Part shown: piece by piece, positions 1 through 9,068 of the stretch
How positions within the stretch are numbered: the stretch's first letter is position 1
Layout of the letters: every line of letters starts with the position of its first letter
DNA from: Sphingomonas glacialis
GTDB lineage: Bacteria > Pseudomonadota > Alphaproteobacteria > Sphingomonadales > Sphingomonadaceae
Length of the DNA stretch: 64,000 bases
Direction: 5' to 3'
Assembly: GCF_006439055.1 (NCBI RefSeq)
Contig: NZ_RCZC01000010.1
Span: forward strand, 84,482-148,481
Position numbers and translations under genes: made by a program
Notes under the pieces: model-generated
What the model saw: only the letters and a program-made list of their open reading frames with translations
Database searches by the model: none
Told to the model about the DNA's origin: nothing

Positions 1-1
1 A

Positions 2-1405
2 AGCGGCGGACTTCCCTGCTATTATCAGCGGACACCGCATGCGACCTTTTTGTTCTCCGACATGGCGACGTGGCGTGCCGCGGAGATTGGCCACACCGAG
101 ATCGACTGGACCGGGGTCGCTTGGCGGCTGGCGTCAGCAAACCTGCCGACGTCACGCACCGCCCTCGACCAGATTGACGAACTCGGCGCTGGTTTCAATC
201 TGCTCGCGTCGGATTATGACGCTCTTCCCCAGATAGCTTGGTCACCATGGGAGCACGTCAATCCGCCGTCCGGAACTGCCCGCTCGGATCTGGCCGGAGC
301 GCTCCGTGAAACCGTCCTACACAGCGTCGCCGCCTGGGCAGTCCCGTTTCGCAACGTCCTGCTTAACCTTTCCGGCGGCCTTGATTCCTCGATCATCGCC
401 GCGGGACTTGCCGAACGCTCGGATCGCGCCGCCGCCCTTACTATGGCGACTCGAAGTCCATCGGGCGATGAGCGGCGTTATGCACGCAGTGTCGCCAACG
501 CTACCGGCCTCGAACTGACCGAAAGCTTTTATGAGGCGGGCGACGTCGATATTGCTCTCCCTTCCCTGCCCGATCTTCCGCGCCCGACCGGTCGCGTCAT
601 CGGCCAAGCCTTCGAGGCGGCCCGGCGCCGAGCTGCGGCGTTGCGCAGTGAGGACGCCTTCTTCACCGGCTTGGGTGGCGACAATGTCTTCTGCTTCCTT
701 CAGTCGCCGACCCCGCTCGCCGATCAGCTCAAGGCGCAAGGCCTGACACCCGCGCTTCGCGAAACCCTCGACAGCGTCTGCATGCAAACCGGCTGCAGTA
801 TCACGACCGCGCTCTGGTGGGCGGTACAGCGCGCCTGGATGCGCCCGCCACGCTATCGCTGGCAACGTCATGCGCTATTTCTGGATCCGGCCTGCCTGCC
901 GCGGTCAAGCGACCTCACCCATCCTTGGCTCGCAGCGCCTACAGGGGCCCTGCCCGGCAAGGCAGCGCATATTGCGATGCTGATGCGGGTCCAGGCCGAG
1001 CGAGATTGTTTTGCCCGCGGCAGCGCCATTCCGATCATCGCGCCGCTCCTTTCGCAACCGATTATGGAATTGTGCCTGTCTATCCCAACCTGGCTCTGGT
1101 CCGCCGGCGGACGCGATCGTGCCGTCGCCCGCGACGCCTTTGCAGGTCTCTTGCCCGCGATGGTCGTTGACCGTCGCTCAAAAGCGGGACCGGAGGCCTT
1201 TTGTTACGAGATCATCGCCCGCGATCGGGATCGGCTGCGCGCGCATCTCCTCGACGGGGAGCTTGCCGCCAACGGAATCCTCGATCGATCAGCGATCGAG
1301 AACGTCTTGCGCGAGCCCGCGCCACCTTCCGGTGATCACTTCCTGCGACTGCTCGAACTTGCGGATGCCGAAGCCTGGGTTCGACACTGGTCACGTGCGT
1401 CCTGA
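2..1405 (+). CDS. Lasso peptide cyclase, asparagine synthetase-like (5' end outside window)
   Basis: The reading frame is open to the left edge of the window, so this is the C-terminal part of a longer protein. About 110 residues into the visible part is the PP-loop LSGGLDSS, the ATP pyrophosphatase motif of asparagine synthetase B-type enzymes. In lasso peptide pathways such a protein (the C protein, e.g. AtxC/McjC) adenylates an Asp or Glu side chain of the core peptide and closes the macrolactam. The assignment to lasso synthesis rather than asparagine synthesis rests on the convergent neighbour, a lasso isopeptidase with its TonB receptor and ECF/FecR pair. Precursor and leader peptidase genes would lie upstream, outside the window. 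Its last 194 bases overlap the end of the opposite-strand isopeptidase gene. Confidence 0.82.
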   Translation, partial: SGGLPCYYQRTPHATFLFSDMATWRAAEIGHTEIDWTGVAWRLASANLPTSRTALDQIDELGAGFNLLASDYDALPQIAWSPWEHVNPPSGTARSDLAGALRETVLHSVAAWAVPFRNVLLNLSGGLDSSIIAAGLAERSDRAAALTMATRSPSGDERRYARSVANATGLELTESFYEAGDVDIALPSLPDLPRPTGRVIGQAFEAARRRAAALRSEDAFFTGLGGDNVFCFLQSPTPLADQLKAQGLTPALRETLDSVCMQTGCSITTALWWAVQRAWMRPPRYRWQRHALFLDPACLPRSSDLTHPWLAAPTGALPGKAAHIAMLMRVQAERDCFARGSAIPIIAPLLSQPIMELCLSIPTWLWSAGGRDRAVARDAFAGLLPAMVVDRRSKAGPEAFCYEIIARDRDRLRAHLLDGELAANGILDRSAIENVLREPAPPSGDHFLRLLELADAEAWVRHWSRAS

Positions 1406-3524
1406 TTGTGAGCCTTGTCGGCGACATGCCACGCTGCGCCTTCCACGCCGACCACCGCTCATATTGCTCCGTATCAATTGGGTTTGGATCCTCCCGATCA
1501 CGCAACCAGAAATCGAACCACTGAAGACCGCGCTGATAAGTCGCAAGCCGGTGAGCGGGTTGCCACTTGAGATGATATTCGTCCGGATAGACATAGAGAT
1601 CGACCGGCTTCCGCGCCTCGCGCAGCGCCGTCACCGCGTAGAGCCCCGCCAGATATTCGTGATCGGACGCCTGGATCAGCAGCGGCGTGTCGAGATGCCC
1701 CGCGGAGGCCGAGACGAAATAGCCCTTGGCAAAGCCAGGCGCCGGACTGCGGAGCGAAGGATATCCTGCGGAGCGATAGAGGTCGGCCATCGCCCTAGTG
1801 GGCCAGACCATCGCGTCGCGATCGAGACAGCAGGACGAGGCAGCCGCAGCCGCGAACATGTGACTGTGCAGCAGCGCGAACTGCACCGTCACCGCCCCGT
1901 CGCTCAGCCCAGTCAGGCCGACCCGGCGCGGATCGACGACGCCGCGATCGACCAACAGTTGAACACCGCGCTCGAGCGACGACAGCACGCTCCAGCGGTC
2001 GGCGAAATCGCGCATATCGGCGCGGAAGAATGTCTTGATATCCTGCGTGCCGGTCAGCTCGCCATAGTCCTTGGGCCGCTGAAAACTGAGCACGGCATAA
2101 CCGCGCGCTGCGAAGAGCTGAATCGGATAGTCATGGCCCGTACCGCCGCGCAGGAAACCGCGGGTCGAATATTGCACAACGATCAGCGGCAGACGGGTGC
2201 CGCGACGATAGTCGGGTGGCAGGACCAAATCCCCAAGTGTCTCGAAGCCAAGCCTGTTGCGCCAGTGGAGACGCTCGATTGCCCCTAGCCGCAAGCGAGC
2301 GAATTCCGGGTTGGGGTCGAAGAGCATCGTCCGCTGGCCCGTCATCGCGTCGATCCGCTCGATATGCCGCGGCGTTGTCGATCCCTCGATCGCGCAGGCA
2401 AGCGCGTTACCAGCAATTTCACATCCGACCAGGACATCATCGGTGAGCATCAGCTGCCGCGGCGGCTGTCCCGGCTCCCAACGATACACTCCCGTCTGTG
2501 CCAACGCCCAGCCTTCACGACGCGCATAGAGCAACGCGCCGCCGCTCTGCGTCCACCAGACATTGGTCAGCCTCCCGGTGCACAGGATGGACGCACACCG
2601 CACCGTTTGCCCGGCGGAATTCCTGACCCAGAGATGCTTGGCGACGGGCAGCGAGGATCGCGGTGCTGTCCACGCCATCTGGCCATCGCTGCTTTGCGCT
2701 GTCAGTTCCGCACCCGGAGGGTCATCACCGTGCCGATCCGGAGTGATCAGCTGCCGTTCCGCAGCGGTCGCGCCGCGCACGCGACCGGTCGCTAGATCGG
2801 CAACGTCGATCGCTAGCGGCCCCTGATCGAGCGCGAGCGGAAGCGGACTAGCGCTCGGATAGAAACGTTCGTCATAATGGAACCCCGAAAGCGCTTCCTT
2901 GGCAAGACTTGCTCGCGCTTGGGCGATGCCGGGGTGGGTCGCATATACGAAAGCGCGGCCATCGCCGGACCAAGCGAAATACGTCACATCCGAGATCGCG
3001 TGCGACACTCGCTCAGTAAGCGAGCCGTCCACCTTCGCGCGCCAGAGTTGGGTCACGTCATCGTCGCGCCGAAGATACGCAATCCACAGACCATCTGGCG
3101 ACCATTTCGGTCTTATCGCAGCCGGATACCCGCTCGACAGGGACGCAGTCCGCCGCCCTGCCATCGGCAGCCGATCAAGCATGAACGAGCCGCCTTGGTC
3201 GACCATCGTCACGCCCCCTGCCGCATTCACACGGACCACGAACATGCCGAGGCAATAGGCATTGGCGGCGGGGACCGCGCGGCGGAGCTGGAAGGCGATC
3301 AAATTGCCATCGGGCGACACCGCGATCGGGCTTTCCGCCTCTTCGGGCGCCGCCTGCCCGATATCACGCAGCACAACGAGATCGCTTGCGGTAATGTCGC
3401 GTTTCGCATGTTCCAAGACTGCCGGTGGCACCAGGTCGCGGCAATCCGGCGCCACCGCGCTAGCGGAAGCGCTCCAGATCAACGCGACAAGTGCCGCCAC
3501 CGAGCCGAGCAAGCGGCGTGTCAC
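1212..3524 (-). CDS. Lasso peptide isopeptidase, S9 prolyl oligopeptidase family (AtxE-like)
   Basis: Predicted 770-residue secreted serine hydrolase. It opens with a clear signal peptide (hydrophobic core, then ASASA before VAPDC), continues as a beta-propeller-like region and ends in an alpha/beta-hydrolase domain. The nucleophile motif is GLSDG with Ser541; a likely Asp is in ASDHEYL and the His in DEYHLKW. In Asticcacaulis the homologue AtxE2 cuts the isopeptide bond of imported lasso peptides and linearises them. Its start overlaps the stop of the TonB receptor gene by 4 bases, so import and cleavage are coupled. The protein seems longer than usual: after the last typical residues (FDFWLRDRE and about 25 more) it runs on for some 65 residues, largely in the sequence antisense to the cyclase gene. 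That tail is Arg-rich and probably not conserved. Confidence 0.85.
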   Translation of the reverse strand: MTRRLLGSVAALVALIWSASASAVAPDCRDLVPPAVLEHAKRDITASDLVVLRDIGQAAPEEAESPIAVSPDGNLIAFQLRRAVPAANAYCLGMFVVRVNAAGGVTMVDQGGSFMLDRLPMAGRRTASLSSGYPAAIRPKWSPDGLWIAYLRRDDDVTQLWRAKVDGSLTERVSHAISDVTYFAWSGDGRAFVYATHPGIAQARASLAKEALSGFHYDERFYPSASPLPLALDQGPLAIDVADLATGRVRGATAAERQLITPDRHGDDPPGAELTAQSSDGQMAWTAPRSSLPVAKHLWVRNSAGQTVRCASILCTGRLTNVWWTQSGGALLYARREGWALAQTGVYRWEPGQPPRQLMLTDDVLVGCEIAGNALACAIEGSTTPRHIERIDAMTGQRTMLFDPNPEFARLRLGAIERLHWRNRLGFETLGDLVLPPDYRRGTRLPLIVVQYSTRGFLRGGTGHDYPIQLFAARGYAVLSFQRPKDYGELTGTQDIKTFFRADMRDFADRWSVLSSLERGVQLLVDRGVVDPRRVGLTGLSDGAVTVQFALLHSHMFAAAAASSCCLDRDAMVWPTRAMADLYRSAGYPSLRSPAPGFAKGYFVSASAGHLDTPLLIQASDHEYLAGLYAVTALREARKPVDLYVYPDEYHLKWQPAHRLATYQRGLQWFDFWLRDREDPNPIDTEQYERWSAWKAQRGMSPTRLTIRTHVTSVEPRLRHPQVRAVAGSDHRKVARARARRSRSLIDRGFRWRQAPRRGDARAADPDRGR

Positions 3525-6118
3525 AGCGTCTTCGAGAGCGTCAGGCTGAGGAAACGACCGACGACCGAATAGTTCGTGGAATCATAGGTCGGCTCGTAGG
3601 CGCCGGTGTTCCGGATGATCGCCGGCTTTGCGTTGAACACATTCAGCGCCGACACCGTAACATCAAGACCCGATTTTGCTTGGCCGCCGATATGATAGCG
3701 CACCGTCAGATCCAGCGTGGTCATGTCGTTCACCAAAGGTGCTGGAGTGTACCGCGTATCGCGCACCGGCCCGACATAGTTGGTGAAGCCGGAGAGCGTC
3801 ATCCGCGATGTCTCCCAGCTGAGCCCGGTGCGGGCGCGCCAATGCGGCGGTCGAAAGATCGCGCCAGCGAGACGGGTCGACGGCTGGCCCGCGAGCAGCG
3901 TCTGGTTGGATTCCAGATAGCTTGCGAGCCCGGTCGCGATCAGCTTTTGGCCGTCGCGCAAGTCGAAGCGATAGGATCCTGCAATATCCACGCCCTTCAG
4001 CGTCTGCGCCTCGGCGTTGCGCACCCGGTCATCGACGATCGCGACGACCTGCGCTGGATCGTACGTCCCGCTCGTATAATTGCGCAGCCCACCAGGCGTC
4101 GCGGTGATGATCGCCTGCAATTGGGCAGGCGTCGGCGCATAGCTGATGAGGCTCGCGTACGTCGAATTACCCAGGATACCTGCAAGCGAGACGAACGGCT
4201 CAATGATGCGGTCGCGATAGGCTATGTGAAAGTATGTGATCTGCAGGTCGGCGCCCGGCAGAGCCCGCGGATGCAGGTCGAGCGTGCCGGACCAGGTCGT
4301 TGCATGTTCCGGCGCAAGGATCGGTCGGCCACCGGTCAGCAACAGTGTCGTCGCACTTGCTGGATACGGGCCGTTGGCAAAGATCTGCGCGCCGAGCAGA
4401 AGCGCTGTCTGCGCTTGGAATTGCTGGTACAAGGTCGGCGACTTGAAGCTGCGGCCCCACGATGCCTTTATGTCGAGATCGTCCGACGGCGCGTAGACGA
4501 ACCCGAGCTTGGGCGTCGCCAGCCGCGCGATCGACGCGTAATCCTCATACCGGATCGCGCCGTTGAGCGTCAGGCGGTGGATGCCGGGAACGTCGAGGTC
4601 CGGCGACACGACCGGGATCGAAAGTTCGGCAAAGCCATAGCGACTGTCGCGGGTCGCGTGGCTGTTGGTCGACAGGGTTTCTACCCCGTTGGCGAGCGAA
4701 CCGAGCCGGGTCGTCAGGCCGTTGCTGCGATACCCGCCGCCGATCGCCAGGCGCACGTCGCCAGCCGGTAGGCGCAGCAGCGGCCCTTCGGCGCCGAGTT
4801 CAACGCTGCCGAGCGTGTTGGCATAGCCGAAGGTCGCCGCGAGGTAGCGTTGTCCACCCGAGAACGCGTCGGATTCACCGCGAACACGGTCTTCACTATA
4901 GGTCCCCGTCAGGTACAGGTTCCAGCGATGCGCGACGTCCACCTCGATCCGCGGCGAGATCGAGAACGCGCTGTCGTGCGGGCGACTAAGCGATCCGTTC
5001 ACATCATACGCGCCAACAGTCGTGCTCGGAAACTGCGTGCGCGAGGTCCGGTGGCTGTAATTGGCATCGATACTTGCCCGCACACCGGCGCCAAAATCCT
5101 GATGCGCGGTCAACACGACATTTTGCTGGCTGATCGAGGGCATCAGCGTCGTCGTGCGGTCAAGGCTGCGCGTGTACGAGCGCTCATCGGCATAGACACT
5201 GCTGACGTGGCCGACCTCCCCGGCCAGCATGAAGCCGCCCCCTGACCAGCGCGCCCCCCCGACAAGGTCGTAACGCTGCTGCACATTGCCGCCGTCGGTC
5301 GATCCGCCGAATTGAGCACTGCCGGTCAGTCCGTCATAGTCCGGCTTCAGGATAATATTGGCGACCCCGCCGACCGCGTCCGACCCGTACACCGCAGACG
5401 CGCCATCGGCGACGACCTCGATTCGATCGAGCGCGCCGAGCGGGATTTGCGAGACGTCCACCGACTGATTGGCACCGTTATACGCGATTCGGTGACCATT
5501 GATCAGCGTCAATGTCGCATCCGACCCCAGCCCGCGCAGATTGATCGTCGAAGCCGAACTGACATTCTCATTGTCGCCGCCTTGCACGCCGCCGCCGGCC
5601 ACTCCCGGATTCTGACCGCCGCCGAACGATTGCGGGAGCGCCCGGACGACCTCGCCGAGCGAACTCTGGCCCGCATCGCGCGCGCGTCGCTCGGTCACAA
5701 CGGTGACGGGCGAGGTGCGCTGTCCGCCCCGGATCCGCGAGCCAGTAACGATGATATCCTTCGTGGACGGCGGGTCCGACGATATTGGCGCGCCGCCCGC
5801 GTCCGATCGCCCCCGAATCAGGATCGCACCGGCCTCCTCGACCGCTTGGAGGTCAGTACCGGAAAGCAGCCACTGCATCGCCGTCGCCGTATCGAAGGTC
5901 CCGTCTAGCGCTGGCGACATCCTGCCGGCGACCGCGTCGGCGGGAAACATCACGTCGCGCCCAACGACGCGACCGGCTTCCCGAAGCGCCGGCCCCAAAG
6001 CCTGAGCGCGGATATGATATTCATGGACAGGGTCCGCTGCGATCGCTGGCGCGGCGGTCAGCAACAGTGCGGTCGCAATGGCCAGGGTGGTGCTGCAGCG
6101 TCTGTTGAAACAGGACAT
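3521..6118 (-). CDS. TonB-dependent receptor with STN signalling domain
   Basis: 865-residue outer-membrane receptor. A signal peptide (ends near PAIAAD) is followed by an STN (secretin and TonB N-terminus) domain at about 30-105, the DIIVTGSRIRGG TonB-box/plug start near 125, a plug with VEVVADGASAVYGSDAVGG-type residues, and a long beta-barrel ending in FLSLTLSKTL. An STN domain marks a transducer-type receptor: it contacts a FecR anti-sigma protein when its ligand binds. With the isopeptidase downstream (4-base overlap) and FecR/sigma upstream, the likely ligand is the lasso peptide made by this locus or one taken from neighbours. Substrate is inferred from context; TonB receptors cannot be assigned ligands from sequence alone. 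Confidence 0.88.
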   Translation of the reverse strand: MSCFNRRCSTTLAIATALLLTAAPAIAADPVHEYHIRAQALGPALREAGRVVGRDVMFPADAVAGRMSPALDGTFDTATAMQWLLSGTDLQAVEEAGAILIRGRSDAGGAPISSDPPSTKDIIVTGSRIRGGQRTSPVTVVTERRARDAGQSSLGEVVRALPQSFGGGQNPGVAGGGVQGGDNENVSSASTINLRGLGSDATLTLINGHRIAYNGANQSVDVSQIPLGALDRIEVVADGASAVYGSDAVGGVANIILKPDYDGLTGSAQFGGSTDGGNVQQRYDLVGGARWSGGGFMLAGEVGHVSSVYADERSYTRSLDRTTTLMPSISQQNVVLTAHQDFGAGVRASIDANYSHRTSRTQFPSTTVGAYDVNGSLSRPHDSAFSISPRIEVDVAHRWNLYLTGTYSEDRVRGESDAFSGGQRYLAATFGYANTLGSVELGAEGPLLRLPAGDVRLAIGGGYRSNGLTTRLGSLANGVETLSTNSHATRDSRYGFAELSIPVVSPDLDVPGIHRLTLNGAIRYEDYASIARLATPKLGFVYAPSDDLDIKASWGRSFKSPTLYQQFQAQTALLLGAQIFANGPYPASATTLLLTGGRPILAPEHATTWSGTLDLHPRALPGADLQITYFHIAYRDRIIEPFVSLAGILGNSTYASLISYAPTPAQLQAIITATPGGLRNYTSGTYDPAQVVAIVDDRVRNAEAQTLKGVDIAGSYRFDLRDGQKLIATGLASYLESNQTLLAGQPSTRLAGAIFRPPHWRARTGLSWETSRMTLSGFTNYVGPVRDTRYTPAPLVNDMTTLDLTVRYHIGGQAKSGLDVTVSALNVFNAKPAIIRNTGAYEPTYDSTNYSVVGRFLSLTLSKTL

Positions 6119-6206
6119 GAATTTCTCCCCCCGTTCCCGGTCAGCACGACCGGGTTCGAAAGGAGACGACGCATCGGATCCTCAGTTTATGGGGGCATCT
6201 GCAACT

Positions 6207-7223
6207 TTATTCAGCTGGCGATCCGCGTTCGAGCACGATCCGGGCGTCACCTTCAGCATCCGCGTGAAGGCCAAAGACCGTCGCCACGCGTTCGGCGAGT
6301 AGCTGGGGGGCATCGATCCGGAATGCGCCCGACACCTTGAGCCTGCCGAGATCAGGATCGGCGAGGACGATCTGGGTGCGCGTGTAGCGATTGGCGCGCG
6401 CGACGAGATCGGCCAGCGCCATCCCGTCGCAGTCCAGGACGCCCTCGGGCCAGCGATCATCGGGTGTGACGACAGCCTGCGCGGGTGGCAGGATCGACGT
6501 GCTAAACGCGACCTGCTGGCCAGGGGTGAGCCGGCGTGTCGTCGCAGAGGCTGACGATCGAACGATGCCGCTCACCGGTAACGCGACATCGACACTGCCG
6601 CGAAGCAGGCGGACCGTGACGGCGCCGCCCGGGGCGAGGCCCACGTCGAAGACGGTGCCGTGTGCAGTGACCGTTCCACGGCCAGCGGCAACGACGAAAG
6701 GCCTACCTTCATGAGCCACATCGAACCGGGCGCGCCCGCGCACCAGCTCCAGTCGACGGATATCGCGTCGATAGGTAAAGGACACTGCGCTGTCGGTATC
6801 GAGCGTTATCCGCGACCCATCTGCAAGCCGCACCGCGCGTATTTGGCCGACTTTCGTGATGATAAGCCCACGCCCGGACATGACCGGCTGTGATGCCATC
6901 GAGACAGCACTGTCCGGCCGATGCATGAGCACTGCCCAGCCACCCACGCCCATGAGCAGCACGAGCGCGGCGACCAAAGCTGCCTGCAGCAGCCGACTTG
7001 GCACAGGTTGTACCGTTGGTAGCGGGTCAGGCTCGATCTCAACCAGTCTTCCCAGACTGAACACCTCCGCGATCCAGTTATAGGCTTCGCGGTGCGCCGC
7101 GCGCTCCGTCAGCCATGCCTCGAAGGCGGGTCGCTCGGTTTCGGCGTCGGGGCCACGCATTCGCGCGAACCACAACGCGGCTTCATCGGACAGCGCATCG
7201 TCGGGCATGCAATCGGTCCTCAT
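6207..7223 (-). CDS. FecR family anti-sigma factor
   Basis: 338 residues. The N-terminus carries the FecR/DUF4880-type helical segment (EAALWFARMRGPDAETERPAFEAWL-like), then a single transmembrane helix near 90-110 (LLQAALVAALVLLMGVGGWAVLM) and a periplasmic FecR domain with the RAVRLADGSRITLDTDSAV signature. Such proteins hold the ECF sigma factor at the membrane and pass on the signal from the STN domain of the receptor. The gene starts inside the stop codon of the sigma factor gene (TGA/ATG overlap of 4 bases), so the two are translated together. The ATG at 7223 fits this overlap; an internal ATG five codons on is also possible. Confidence 0.9.
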   Translation of the reverse strand: MRTDCMPDDALSDEAALWFARMRGPDAETERPAFEAWLTERAAHREAYNWIAEVFSLGRLVEIEPDPLPTVQPVPSRLLQAALVAALVLLMGVGGWAVLMHRPDSAVSMASQPVMSGRGLIITKVGQIRAVRLADGSRITLDTDSAVSFTYRRDIRRLELVRGRARFDVAHEGRPFVVAAGRGTVTAHGTVFDVGLAPGGAVTVRLLRGSVDVALPVSGIVRSSASATTRRLTPGQQVAFSTSILPPAQAVVTPDDRWPEGVLDCDGMALADLVARANRYTRTQIVLADPDLGRLKVSGAFRIDAPQLLAERVATVFGLHADAEGDARIVLERGSPAE

Positions 7224-7753
7224 TGGGCCTCGGCCAACGCTCGAGCCACCTGGGAGAGCGCCCTGACGATATGATATTGAACACCCGGCACGCTGATGCC
7301 GAGTTCGACCGCGATTTGCGCGTATGTCAGGCCGCGTTGGCGGTGCAGGAGGAACGCGGTGCGGGTCCGCGGGGGCAACCGCGCCAGCGTATCCTCGTAG
7401 ATTCGCCGCACGTCAGCGGCTTCCAGGCCGAGCAGTTGAGTGGGGGCCGTGACAAGGTCGGGATGCTCGTCCGCCGGGACATGCGTCGCGCGGTTCGCAA
7501 CACGCCGCGACCGATCGATCAGCAGGTTGCGCGCGATCCGCTGGAGAAACGCCGCCGGTCGCTCCCGCGGGACATCCGTGGTCGACGCCGCGAAACGGAC
7601 GAAGCTCTCCTGGACGAGATCCGCGACGTCGTCGCTTCCCCGTACTCTGCCCCGAAAGTAGCGCGCCAGCCGCGGCGCTTCGGTGCGATACAGGCGATCG
7701 AGATCCTCCCCGCCGCAAGGGGCGCCCTCCCAAGGTCTCGGGGCCGCGCTCAC
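7220..7753 (-). CDS. ECF RNA polymerase sigma factor (FecI type)
   Basis: Region 2 is seen as YRTEAPRLARYFRGR...DVADLVQESFVRF and region 4 as LPPRTRTAFLLHRQRGLTYAQIAVELGISVPGVQYHI, which is a full FecI-like ECF sigma factor of about 177 residues. The frame is open well upstream, but the upstream residues are Arg/Ser-rich and unlike a protein, so the GTG at 7753, with an AAAGG about 10 bases before it, is preferred. Together with FecR and the STN receptor it forms a cell-surface signalling relay that should turn on the receptor and isopeptidase genes when the ligand is present. Start codon is the uncertain point. Confidence 0.85.
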   Translation of the reverse strand: MSAAPRPWEGAPCGGEDLDRLYRTEAPRLARYFRGRVRGSDDVADLVQESFVRFAASTTDVPRERPAAFLQRIARNLLIDRSRRVANRATHVPADEHPDLVTAPTQLLGLEAADVRRIYEDTLARLPPRTRTAFLLHRQRGLTYAQIAVELGISVPGVQYHIVRALSQVARALAEAQ

Positions 7754-8055
7754 CAGCCCGGCCTTTGACAGATACGCCTTGCGCGAACCCCGGGCGCGCG
7801 CCCTCGCTCCACATGCGCCATCGACGCGCCTCGCAGGCGGCGAACCCGCTTGCCGCATTGGGCAAACAGGGGAATGCGCGGTGTGTCTCGGTCCAAAGGA
7901 GCGGCGCGAGCGCCACTGCTGACCGTGGGACCGCCCGGCCGATTGGTTCGGGCGTGTTAATGCCAGGCAGGAATATCCTACAGCGCGGCTGCCAGCCATT
8001 CCCGCGCTGCATCACAATCATGACGGATCGAACGGCGCTCGGCAAGACCGGCTTT
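7754..8055. other. Non-coding stretch upstream of the sigma factor gene
   Basis: About 300 bases separating the sigma factor gene from the end of the MNT-HEPN gene. It must hold the promoter of the sigma-FecR-receptor-isopeptidase operon unless that operon is read from further upstream. I could not fix -35/-10 boxes by eye and see no convincing ORF or hairpin. Confidence 0.5.
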
Positions 8056-8976
8056 TCAGTGCCTTGCGAGGCGCGCCAGCTCGTCGATATGGGCTGTGCA
8101 GATCGCATGGACCACAACGCCGAGCGCCTCGACCCGCGCGCTGAGCCACGTCAGTTCCTCGTCCGAGATGCTGTAGTGCTTCGAATACCGCGCCTTCACA
8201 TAGGCGTCCTTCAGCTTCTCGAACATCGCGCGATCCTTCCGCATATCGCGCGGCCAGACTTCGAACAGCCGGCGATCGAGCCGTTCCGCCTGCGTGCGCA
8301 GGAAAGCGAGATTGTGGTTGTAGGGCGTGTAAAAGGTCAGCGTTAGCAAGAGGCAGTTGTAGAGCCGCTCGGTCGCCTGATGAAGGTCGAACGCCGCTTT
8401 TTTGGCGTCACCATCGTCAATCGCATGACGAAAGCCACGAAAAAAACTCATAGAACTTGAAAAGCAGTCCTCGAAATACTCCCGCGCCGCCGCCAGCGCT
8501 TCGGTCGGCGTCTTGGGGCGCGGCTGGTGCAGTTCGCGGTCATCGCTTTCGTACAGCGCAATGCCGTCGCGCGCGATCTCGAGGAAGAAGGTGCGACCGT
8601 GCGCGAGGCCGTCATTCACCTGTTGCAGCGAGTGCACGATGAAGTTGACCGGCGTGCCAAGCGTCTTTTCGATAAGGTGCTCACGGATCAACCGCTCCTC
8701 CGCCGCCGACCAATAGGTCGCACGGTCGGTCAGGTCCTTCTGGTTGACGATGATCAACAGGTCGAAATCGGATTTGTAGCGGTTTGCCGCCATTGGCGCA
8801 TCGACCCAGTCGTCGCGCGCATACGATCCGAACAGGATGATTTTGAGGATACGCCCGCTCTTGCGCTTGCCGGTCGCTTCCGCCGTCGCCGCGCGAAAAT
8901 CCTCGAACACGCTCGCCACGACGCGGTCGAGTTCCTCGCGCTTGTTCGCCGGGAGATGATCGAGGTCGGTTCGCAT
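8056..8976 (-). CDS. Fused nucleotidyltransferase (MNT) - HEPN protein
   Basis: 306 residues. Residues 50-56 read GSYARDD and residues 70-72 DFD, giving the minimal nucleotidyltransferase pattern GSxxRxD...DxD. The C-terminal half is helical with KARYSKHY followed by ISDEEL, the RxxxH-type motif region of HEPN ribonuclease-like domains. MNT and HEPN are usually separate partner genes of a toxin-antitoxin pair in which the MNT protein modifies and silences HEPN; here both sit on one chain. It stands alone between the lasso regulon and the regulator cluster. Role as a toxin-antitoxin or stress module is inference from the domains. Confidence 0.8.
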   Translation of the reverse strand: MRTDLDHLPANKREELDRVVASVFEDFRAATAEATGKRKSGRILKIILFGSYARDDWVDAPMAANRYKSDFDLLIIVNQKDLTDRATYWSAAEERLIREHLIEKTLGTPVNFIVHSLQQVNDGLAHGRTFFLEIARDGIALYESDDRELHQPRPKTPTEALAAAREYFEDCFSSSMSFFRGFRHAIDDGDAKKAAFDLHQATERLYNCLLLTLTFYTPYNHNLAFLRTQAERLDRRLFEVWPRDMRKDRAMFEKLKDAYVKARYSKHYSISDEELTWLSARVEALGVVVHAICTAHIDELARLARH

Positions 8977-9068
8977 GGAATGTGGACTTTAGTCGGCACG
9001 AATGGAGATTGCCACTGGCGCGGCGCGGCGGCGGCACGAAGTCACTGGGCAAGCCGCACTTTTCCGCC

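Noticed and set aside
2..1405. Asparagine synthetase for amino-acid supply
   Set aside because: The setting next to a lasso isopeptidase and STN receptor makes lasso cyclisation far more likely; the N-terminal glutaminase part cannot be seen.
1011..2288. Long + strand frame of 425 codons across the cyclase end and isopeptidase
   Set aside because: It is antisense to the isopeptidase, rich in Arg and low-complexity, with no motif; a GC-bias shadow.
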